Shown here piece by piece: positions 1 to 8,547 of a stretch of DNA of 64,000 bases. The notes under the pieces are model-generated. The model was not told the DNA's origin, ran no database searches, and was given only the letters and a program-made list of their open reading frames with translations. This DNA is from Zymoseptoria tritici IPO323 (Eukaryota; Ascomycota; Dothideomycetes; Mycosphaerellales; Mycosphaerellaceae), in contig NC_018218.1 of NCBI RefSeq assembly GCF_000219625.1, positions 744,001-808,000 of the forward strand. The letters run 5' to 3'. Every line of letters begins with the position of its first letter. The first letter of the stretch is position 1. Position numbers and translations under genes: made by a program.

Positions 1-1000
1 CTTGTTGTTAGGCCTATTCCCTCTGTTTTAATTACCTAAATTAGTCGTTGCGTTAAATGTTACCTAACCTATTCCGGTAATTTGAGCCTCTTTAGACCTA
101 AACGTAGCGTTTGTACGGAACTACTTAGCTAAGTTGCTAGGGTCTCTGTTAATAAACGTAGTTACGTCGTAAACGCATTAACTAAGATTATTCTTACTCG
201 CTAATAGCCTTCCTGTAGTAACATTAATCTTGTCTTCTACTATCCGCACGAAGTCGTCTTTTAGGATGCTAGCGGCCGGATAGTGTCCTCTAACTATCTT
301 CTTTTTAAGCTTAATCTACTTCTATAGGTGTATAAAGATGTTAGACGACTTAGGTCTAGATAATAGGTCGTTATGTTGTTTAGAAAGCATTCTGCGCCTC
401 GTTACGTCGTCCGGCGCGAATGTCTTAGTTACGAAGTCTATCTAGCTTGCTAGTGTCCTAGATTAATTGTTAAGGTCGTCTAGGTACGTTAACGGAATAG
501 TCCGGCTAAAGTATTTTTTAAAATCTTCTTTCTTCTTCCTAAACGTCTCGTAGATAACGGATTCTCTAGTATAGTTCTTTATTTTAGAGTCGAAAATAGC
601 TTTATTTTGTTGCTACTTTATAAAGTTCTCGCTTTCTAGAAGTTAAGTGTCTGTAAGGTCTAATTCCGTCTTGTTCGGCATATTTAGGACCTTTAGTTCT
701 AGAGTTCGGTCTACGGCTATACCGTCTATAACTATTAGGGTTGTCTCTCGCATATATTGCTATATATAGTTGTTAATTGCCGCCGACTTAGTGTTTAGGT
801 ATTATTCGTCGTACTTAGTTTAATCGGTGTAGACGATTTCTCGACGCTTTAGTCCTATTGCGGTTAGAAAACCTAACGAGTCTAGCTTAAGACCTTCTAT
901 TATTACTTGTTAATGCGAATTTGTCTTTAATCTTGTTGTTTAAGTCGAAACCGGGCTTATAACTGTTAATTAAGTAGTATAATGTAGGGGTAAACTTCAA
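1..1000 (-). mobile_element. RIP-degraded Ty1/copia gag relic
   Basis: The plus strand is T-rich and nearly lacks CpA while keeping some TpG, so C-to-T change at CpA fell mostly on one strand, as expected of repeat-induced point mutation. Read on the minus strand, one frame runs from about position 935 to position 1 without a frameshift. It is broken by about a dozen stops, all TAG or TAA and none TGA, many at places where tryptophan would fit. The residues have the layout of a fungal copia gag: a charged helical stretch, a pattern of Trp-Ile, Phe-x-Pro-Asp-Asp and Arg-Arg, and an Asn/Gly/Arg-rich tail. CpA frequency recovers by about 1000-1200, where the 5' leader or LTR should lie. A 52-bp piece at 1142-1193 starts TGTTGGAG and ends TAACA, like a copia LTR edge, but this is only suggestive. 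The relic continues past the left edge. Confidence 0.6.
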
Positions 1001-1199
1001 GATTAAGAAAAACTATATGTTTCTTAAGGTTATCGACCTAAAGACTATATAGACGCTGTAATTCCAAATACCCAAAAGGGGTTAGGGTCTTATCGCCAAT
1101 ATCCTATAATATCATATAGGACACTAACTACGTAATCAGGCTGTTGGAGTTAATATCCCTGGTCTTACCCTGTTTTATGAATCAACGCTAACAGATCGA

Positions 1200-1953
1200 C
1201 ACATCAGCACTCCAGCAGTAAAGTTGAGGCTTCATCCTAGCAAATACAGGCCATGTGTATACAGGAGTTAGGGCCCGCCCTGTGGAAGAGTTCCGCCCCA
1301 ACATCTCTCGAAATCTGTCGAAACCTGGGTGAAAAGAGCATCGATTGGGGCACTACTCCTGTATGCACTATACAGTCTGTAGCGTCACTCGGCGATGAAA
1401 GGCAATGCTCTGTCATGTTGTGGAAATCGGTTCCTGGGCTCCCGGAGGCTGGTGCGCCCTGCCCAAGGTTCGAACAGTCGATGGGAATCGCCGATAGCCT
1501 TCGAACCCCAGAGGTCCGGACAAGGCCAGGCGAGAGTGCCAACGACCAAATAGGATTGGTTGCCCACTTCTGGAGGCTGCATCTCCGCACCCCCGGCAGA
1601 TCAGACCGCTGATGCCAAACGAGGTGAACCCGACTCTTCCTTGGGGCAATCATGCTCGCAGAGGCTGAACCTGATCAACGCCAGGAAGGTGACCTATAGA
1701 TTGGGAGCAAGGCTGCATCCGTTGCGATCAAGTCGACGAGGAAGAAGCCATTGCCAGGTGCGTGATCGCGGCATGACTGCAGCCCTGAATGTTCGGGCAG
1801 CTTCTCATCGGCCAGGTCAGCAAATCTGCTCTCTCCAGTCGCACCTTGAGACGATGTGTTCTGCTTAAGCCTCTTCGACAAGGCCACCTTGATCCAAACC
1901 GCGATGCTGTATTCTCGATATCTACACTCCCAGCTCAGTCCTTCCGAACGGCT
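1200..1953. other. Intergenic, no supported gene
   Basis: Base composition is normal, unlike the RIP-mutated DNA to the left. Open frames exist on both strands but overlap each other, show no recognisable domain and have no convincing starts. The right part probably holds the 3' UTR of the acyl-CoA dehydrogenase gene. Confidence 0.5.
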
Positions 1954-3658
1954 CTACAACTTCGCTCCCTTGGGCATAAACTTCATCGCCTGCCTCACGC
2001 CCAGATCCGCCAGAATCTCTTCCGTACCTCCAAGCACAGCATCAAACTTATTTGTCCGGTTGAACATCTCAATGACCCTGCCCATCCCCGTCTGGGTCAA
2101 GGCGCGTCCTCCAAACACGCCAACCGCGTCGTCCGCGACCTCATGCGCAGACCTCGTGCAGAAGACCTTGAGCAAACCGATCGGACCGCTGAGGTTCTTG
2201 GACTGCTCGTCGTACGACATGTTGCACATTTGGTAGGTGATGTTCTCGATCCAGGCTTGGTTCGCTTCGACATGGGATATCATCTTGGCGAGCTTTTGAC
2301 GGATGACGGGCTGCGAGATGAGTGGTTGGCCAAAGACCATGCGTTGGTGGGACCACTTGAGGCATTCTTCGACGACAGTGCGGGACCAGCGAGCGACCAT
2401 TGCGCACATCATGTAGCGTTCCTGAGATCATGTCAGTTGGCGAGGGAGGAGAGAAAGATGCGTGGATGACTTACATGGTTGAAGTTGGACATGATCACGA
2501 CGAAACCCTTGTGCTCTGGTCCGAGGATGTTGCGCTTCGGCACCTTTACGTTGTCGAACTCGATGTACGAGGTCGCGGCGGCGGGAGAGTAAGATGTCTT
2601 GATGGGCTTGGTCTCGACGCCTTCGCCGCGAGGGATGAGCAGGACAGTAAAGCCCTTGTCGGTCTTGCACCCGGTGACGAAGTAGTCGCACCACATGCCT
2701 GATCGATTTTGTCAGCCTAAGCGAGACACCAGGAGAATAATGAGCAAGAACTCACCGTTGGTAATCCACTTCTTTGTGCCGTTCACAATGTAGTGCTGTC
2801 CATCCTCGCTCTCCTCACAGGTTGTCCTCAGACCCGCAACATCACTTCCGGCGAAAGCTTCCGTCACAGCGAGACAGATCTTCTTCTGTCCGCTCAATAC
2901 TTCCTTCGAAACTCTCTCCCTCAACTCGTCATCTTTCAACCATTGGTGAACAGCAGTCAGAGAGATTGTCATACCCGCCATATTACCATCCTGAAACCCA
3001 CGCTGCGACACACGAGCAATCTCTTGGCTGACGATCATATCGTGGAAGTAATCGTACTCGTCACCCTTGACCGCACCGTCAAAGATATTGCGGCCGTGAA
3101 GATGCTTGCCTGGTCCAAGACGGCAAGCGAGCAAATTCGTCTCCGCCATCTTGTTGATCAACTCCTGGCTGATGTATTCGCCGGACATCTCCTTCTCTTT
3201 CGCCTCGGGCATGATCTCCTTCTCGCAGAACGCGCGACACGCCTTTTGCAGTCGTCGATGGGACTCATTGTAGTACGGGCTCTTGAATTGCGAGTTCAGC
3301 CATAGCGGCTCGCCGTATGGGACTTGGGAGAGATCGCCGGGTTGAGGAGAGATGACTTCGGGCTTCTCGCCTTCGAGTACGCCGATTGCGAGGGACTTGT
3401 ATTGCTGCAGGACCTCTTGTCGGTGGAGGTTGTAGAAGGCTTCGGTGGCATCTTGACCGGCGACTTGGCGGAGGACGACTGAACCGCCGGGGTGGGCGTC
3501 CACAAAGTCGGAAAGGTCGTATACGACGTGATCCACGATCACCCACAAGTCCTCTTCGGAGGTGTGCTGAGGAGTGGAGTCAGGTAAACATGGTGGAGGT
3601 CTAGAGGCGTGATGAGACGAACCTTCTGCACTTCTTGTCTGGTCAACGGGGCACTCAT
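1954..3658 (-). CDS. Cytochrome b5 / acyl-CoA dehydrogenase fusion
   Basis: Four exons (3623-3658, 2756-3566, 2475-2698, 1954-2421) join in frame to 512 residues. The ATG at 3658 gives MSAPLTRQEVQK and then a cytochrome b5 domain (about 5-80) with both haem histidines, in HPGG (His37) and NLH (His60). An acyl-CoA dehydrogenase follows, with N-terminal, middle (VTEAFAGSDVAGL flavin/substrate loop) and C-terminal helical domains. At the C-terminal place where medium-chain enzymes carry the catalytic Glu (YEG) this protein has LGGTEEI. The likely base is instead the Glu of HERYMM at the start of exon 4, as in isovaleryl- and long-chain-type enzymes. The fusion is known in fungi; electron transfer from FAD to the haem domain is an inference, and the substrate cannot be told. 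The first donor, GTTCGT, is unusual, but the join restores a normal b5 N-terminus. Confidence 0.9.
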
Positions 3659-4105
3659 GGTGGGCGGTATTTAGTGATTTTATCGGAGCAAGGAGGATGT
3701 CGAACAGGAAACTGAACGATTTGCCTCTCGAAGGAGGCCATATCTCGGGGTTGTGGCAGAGAACACGCGTGGAGGCAGCCGAGGTTCGGGGAAACACACT
3801 TTCAGGGCGCACTTGGTTCAGGGTCTTGCTAATTCAGAATCATTTGATTGGTCAGCGCATGAATGTTAGCTCCGACCGATTGCCAGATGCGGAAGCTGGA
3901 AAGGAAGTGGAGCAGCCTAGCAAATAAGCGTGGTATTTGAATGGCAAGCTTGAATTGAATGATTGACTCAAAATACAACTCTCCGGTCCGTCACCAACTT
4001 CCTCCTCGCAAACATCTTCGCGGCCATGTATCGAAGAAGACGTCGATCGAACGAGTGCTCAACGCTTGACACAGAATAATCCGCCCACTCCAGCGGAGCA
4101 GATCT
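3659..4105. other. Intergenic, promoter side of the b5/ACAD gene
   Basis: No domain-bearing frame was found. The stretch lies between the start of the b5/acyl-CoA dehydrogenase gene and the end of the doubtful cysteine-rich gene, and should hold the promoter of the former. Confidence 0.5.
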
Positions 4106-4561
4106 TTAGTTACAAATGAAGTCACCCTTGAAGATTCCCTTTGTGGCCTTCACGCATGCTTTACAAGGAGGCGCGCAGTCGGACGGGTCGTGACACGCAT
4201 GCTGATTGCATTGCCCGTCGGTGGTACTCATGCAACGGTCATTGGGACCACAGCCGACGCAGCTCGTGACTGGACACGGCTTTGTCTTTGAGCATTTGAT
4301 CGTGCTGCAGAAATCCCGACTGTCTTGACGCTGTGTAGATGTACATGTGTCAGCGAGTCCCACGCTTCCAGCTTCTAGACGTATCGGAAGGTTTACCGTC
4401 CAGGTTTCACCAAGTTCGGTGACCCGAGTACCAGAGTGTGGATCCATCCGCCCCCAGAAAAGGCCCCCAAGCACCCTCGAGACCGTGATCCGTCGAATCT
4501 GCTCAGTGCGCCAGGTGCTGTAATCAATCCGCCCCCAAACCTGGCCCCCAAGCACCGTCAA
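4106..4561 (-). CDS. Cysteine-rich small protein, 5' end unresolved
   Basis: The C-terminal exon (stop at 4106) encodes about 70 residues with 12 cysteines, including KCSKTKPCPVTSCVGCG, a density typical of small secreted fungal proteins. A good intron lies upstream (donor GTAAAC, CGCTGAC branch, ACAG acceptor, about 4333-4398) and joins in phase to ...ELGETWT. Further upstream the frame crosses two copies of a 27-codon tandem repeat (EQIxRITVxxVLGGxxWGRxD). No ATG with a signal peptide could be placed; the only ATG in the last exon pair (MDPHSGTR) lacks one. The ends given are therefore the open frame, not a full gene. An intron-like segment (GTAAGA...CACAG) at about 4971-5020 may belong to its leader. 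It could be an effector-like protein, but secretion is not shown. Confidence 0.35.
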   Translation of the reverse strand: MTVLGGQVWGRIDYSTWRTEQIRRITVSRVLGGLFWGRMDPHSGTRVTELGETWTVNLPIRLEAGSVGLADTCTSTQRQDSRDFCSTIKCSKTKPCPVTSCVGCGPNDRCMSTTDGQCNQHACHDPSDCAPPCKACVKATKGIFKGDFICN

Positions 4562-4607
4562 GACCGTGATCCGTTGAATCTGCTCAGACGCTCAGGTACC
4601 GTACAAA
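4446..4607. repeat. 81-bp tandem duplication
   Basis: Two copies of a sequence beginning ATCCGCCCCC lie 81 bp apart (4446-4526 and 4527-4607). The first 60 bp of each copy are nearly identical and the last 21 bp are diverged. The period is an exact multiple of three, so on the minus strand both copies stay in the frame of the cysteine-rich gene. Confidence 0.8.
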
Positions 4608-5035
4608 TCCTCGTCGTTGTAGCGCCCTGATATCTTGCAGTAGCCTTGGCCATTCAATATCAGACAAGCCCCTTCGCAGGAGGCAAGTCAATTTCGGACT
4701 TTCGGAGCATGTGGTCCGGCTCGAATGGAGTCTCGGGAGCTGTTATGATTAGCGACATCAATGCGGACCAGTTCCTCGGGACAGTTCCTCGGGACCTTCT
4801 GCCGTGAATAGACCACGGTGCCGGTTTCGGACCTTTTTGACTCGACACTTCGTTCACGTCTTCGGCGATTGCTGCGGACGTCACCCAATTGCCTTCTCGC
4901 GTGTGCCTTACTGAAGTCACCCGCGGTCGCTGGCTCACCAAATGCTTTCAAGCATGGTTTTTGGCACGTGCTGTGAATGATAGTCGGTAGTATGAACGAT
5001 AGGATGACAAACAATCTTACAACCCACCTTCACGT
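4608..5035. other. Intergenic with an intron-like segment
   Basis: On the minus strand a 50-bp segment at about 4971-5020 begins GTAAGA and ends CACAG, just past the stop codon of the MJ1316 gene. It could be a 3' UTR intron of that gene or a leader intron of the cysteine-rich gene. A frame after it opens with a hydrophobic stretch (FVILSFILPTIIHS) but has no ATG, only TTG, so I do not call it a gene. Confidence 0.35.
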
Positions 5036-7134
5036 TCACGTCATATCAAACCTCGCCTCCCGATCCCACACCACAACCCCATCCCACAGCCTCCGAATCT
5101 GCCTGATGCGATGTGACGGCACAAAATCTTCCTCCTCTGTAGCACGCTGCCAGTCATTGAGCGGTTTCCATACCAGATCGTCAAGGAATCTATCCTTGTA
5201 TCCGACTTCGTACTCGATATCTTGGTGGGCCGGATCATAGCGTAGACGACTGATGACCGAGGTGTCTGGGCGGAAACGTCTGGAAGAGTCGACGCTAGTA
5301 TTTGAGGGTCTGTCGGGCACGGCGTTTGTGTTCCCGGGATCGGAGTCGCCAATCGCAAGCGGAGCGTCCATAGGCGTATCGGTCATTGGCGCCGTGGTGG
5401 TCGGCGAGAAGTCACTTTCGGGCAGGAGGGGGTCCGAAAGTCCTCTGCACTCAGCGATATGGCTCTGGACCACATCGATGGACTCGAGGAATGAGATCAG
5501 AGTTTCCGGGGTCAAAAGCTCGCTCTCGATAAAGCACTTAGTCTGGTCGAAGTCGCTGTCTTGGAACGCAATATCGAAGAGGGTATTGACGTGGGCGTTG
5601 AGACTCCCATCCTGCAAATGCGAGGGAAGGACCAGGCTATCAAATGGCGATCAGCATATGCAGGGTTCGATGAACAGACGCAAAGTGGCACTTACATATC
5701 CCCAGAGGGCCTGGTGTAGAGACCAAGTAAGTAGATTGACGAGCCTTCACCGTATTCCTCCCGCCTTGTAAGACGGAAGGGCCATGGTCGAGCTCTAGTC
5801 TGCCCACGCGTGTCTGTGCGGACAGACTGCTGCAGTGCGGCGAGGACATCAAAAAATGTGTCGGCGAATCGTAGACGCTGTCGTGCTGCCCAGCAATTGG
5901 CGTCTATCTTGATGTATAGCGGGTACGTCGATGCGAAGTAACGAAGTCCGCTCGCTGGCGATGAACCATTTGCATTGAGATTGGCAAGATTGGTCTGGTC
6001 CATGAGGTCGGTCAAACAGATCGAAGCTGCGTCGATGCCTTCCGTGTTGAGTAAGAAGACTTCGTGGCCTGCGCTGGGGCAAAGCCAATTGCCACTTGGT
6101 GTGTACCTGCTCCTTTTCAGGATGCGGTCAAGATGCTGGCAGCGACAGTCAGTATTGGAGTCCTCGGCACAAGCGGTATGTAGACAGCGGAAAATGCATA
6201 CCCACAGGCAATTTTGAAACGATCTGCTGGGCCCTCCATTGAGGGATTCTTGGACGTCAATACACATGGCCACCGTCCACGCTTGTAGCAAGATTTCGGT
6301 GGACAGCAGTCCTAATCGTGGCGACATGAGACCCAGATTACGAGTCAAGCGGTGCAGACGCAGAAATTTGTGGTGGAGCAATACTGTTGGCGGTGGTGCT
6401 TCGTTCTCCGAGGGGCCGGCGTCATCTGGGGTTGGAAGTATTCCTGCAGGTGGCTTCGGGTGGTAAAGTGCGTCCCACAGGTCGAGGATCCGCTGATTCC
6501 ATATCTGCTGAGTGTACACGCGAGCTAGAGAAGGACTCTCTTTTGCCATCGCTTCCGTGATACGGCGCTCTCTTGTGATCTGATTGTCAAATTCTGCGGG
6601 TTTGCGCTGATATCTCAATACGAGGACGCATCTGGGAACGTTACCACGCGGACCAGGCGAGCAGATTTCGAATCGAATGGCCAATTCTTGTGGTCCTATC
6701 AGAGCTATGCGACCAAGATGATCGTTGTAGTCCCTCATCAACGGTACCAGGCCCTCCGCTAGAAGTCTTTCAGTAACCCTTTCCGAGAAAGTGCGAGCCG
6801 ACATGTCTGCAACGCAGATGAGCTCGACAACCTCGTCCGCAGGACAGATTCCAATGGCAAAAGGTGCAGTGGGGAACAGGTATCTTGGGAACTGTCCTCT
6901 GGGTCGTTGCAAGTCGTCGCGTAGGTCTTGATCGCGTGGGTCCTTGACATGGAAGACGTTCTTTGGCGTGACATACTGGAAATCGAGCACGGCCGAGATC
7001 TTGCGGATCGTTGCGAGAAGCGCAAAGTAACGGTAGTAGTTTTCTGAGGTGAAACACATATCCTTGTCGGACCAAGCCATGGCTTCTGCGTCGTTGTAAG
7101 CTCTTTCAATGAAGAGTTCCGGGCGTTCTGACAT
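5036..7134 (-). CDS. Nucleotidyltransferase/PAP-like protein with MJ1316 domain
   Basis: Two exons (5696-7134 and 5036-5636, intron 5637-5695 with GTAAGT and TAG) give 679 residues from an ATG at 7134. Residues 80-160 have the form of a polymerase-beta-type nucleotidyltransferase core. The GS motif is replaced (TAPFAIG) and the DxD place reads ADEVVELICV, so catalysis is doubtful. Residues 255-300 (LGLMSPRLGLLSTEILLQAW) resemble the poly(A)-polymerase central domain. The last 75 residues are a clear MJ1316 (DUF504) domain, proposed to recognise cyclic-phosphate RNA ends: VISRLRYDP, VGYKDRF, VPSHRIRQI and VVVWDRE. A Ser/Thr/Pro-rich linker precedes it. An RNA end-binding or end-sensing role is an inference. 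Related fungal proteins can carry further N-terminal domains. Spliceable frames and a GTGAGT site at about 7140-7512 leave a longer 5' end possible, but I could not join them in phase. Confidence 0.8.
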
Positions 7135-8547
7135 GTTAGCAAGCTCTTGATGGGCGACCTGGAGTTATTCGGGTAAAGAATGCTTGTGTGATGTTGCGGA
7201 GGACACTTTCAGATGGCAGTGTGTGTTCGAGGTCGAGAGCCTCAAAATGACTCACGGCTGCGCCTTGCTGAAGGCTACATCTTTCGATGGAAACAGCGAT
7301 TGCCCGATTGTTAGTCACGCTCGGAGTAGAGGCTCTTGCCTGGTATTCATGGTGAACACCTGCCATTGCGAGACTGCGTCAACCACTTCTGCGAAGGCTC
7401 GACCACTGGCGAATGTGCGGCGAGGGCCACGCACACGAGCGCTCACTTCCAACTGGTTGACTCTGCACATGCAGCAGAATCGAATGCCGAACGAGATGAG
7501 GTCGCTTGACAAAGAAGATGACTCCCGGTAGCAATGAAGTCAAAATAGAGTCATGGCGGCACGGGTGGAGTTTTCAACGCATCGATACCGCCATTCTTCC
7601 TCAAACTGCTTCCTCTGCCATGGACCTCCTGGAGATTGATGTCCCGGAGCAGGCTACAGCCCTCTTGCCCAAGTGCTGCGAACTACCCTCCCGGACATCC
7701 GGGAAAGGCCATGTTGTCTTCATCGGACCCACAAGCCTGTCACGCATGGAGATGGCGCGGCTTCGGCAGTCGCAGGGGTAGGGCGTGCTGCTTTCAAGTG
7801 GTGTCCAGCATGGATGAGGAGAGAAGGCAGACCACAGGGAAGTTGACGTCCGAGGCTTCTACTTCGATGGATAACGAGGCGATGGATGGACGGATGAGGC
7901 GCAAAGTGAATAGGGTGGATCCCTGCTTCTAGAACGATTGGGAGGCGCCCGGCATGACGGACAGTGCGTGAGAGCTTCGTCTGCCGAAACTATCGTGTGG
8001 GCCGGTCGATCCTCTCCACTGAACTGACTTGATGGTGCTGGTTGGCACTTTGGTCTGCTCGTTCCTGAAGATTGCCCCGCCGTTGTCTTCTCAAATATCA
8101 CTCCACTGTTCGAGACATTGCAAGACACTCCTATACCCAGAGTTGACCTCTTCACCCCGTACACTCTCACATCCACCGAACCACATACAACCAGCAACCC
8201 CTCCACACGCCGAACACAAGCCGGCAGCACATCACGAAGAAATCGTTCGCGACCGGCCCGCCCAAATATTAGCGCACCATTCTTATACTATTCATACCAA
8301 CGAGAGGAAATCATTGCCTTGGACCACGATCCTCCACGCGACTCCAATGCGACGCGACATCCCCCAGTAGACACCACGGTTCGCTGCAGCAGAATCTACC
8401 TTGCCTGCTGGACGGGCTACTACTCACGTTCACCGCCCGCGGTTCGCAAGTAAACACCGACAACACCAATTCATCCATATCTCTCATGGTCTACACAACC
8501 ACGCACGTCGATTGTGATTTCCGCGTTCCAACACCACAGCCGCCAGG
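7135..8547. other. Divergent intergenic region and 5' leader
   Basis: It lies between the starts of the MJ1316 gene (minus) and the CNB/F-box gene (plus). From about 8100 the plus strand becomes C-rich and pyrimidine-rich with many short open frames, as in long fungal 5' leaders. Candidate leader introns of the minus gene are present near 7140-7512 (GTGACTAAC branch-like site). No independent gene is supported. Confidence 0.45.

Noticed and set aside
1237..1868. Overlapping open frames of 60-140 codons on both strands right of the RIP relic
   Set aside because: They lie antisense to each other, have no domain, mostly lack ATG starts, and are no longer than expected in GC-rich DNA.
4688..5014. 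Minus-strand frame opening with a signal-peptide-like stretch (FVILSFILPTIIHS)
   Set aside because: The first codon is TTG, a stop precedes it in frame and no donor links it to an ATG; the stretch overlaps an intron-like segment.
8118..8453. 111-codon plus-strand frame before the CNB/F-box gene
   Set aside because: Pro/Thr/Ser-rich translation of a C-rich leader, no domain, and the position fits a 5' UTR.
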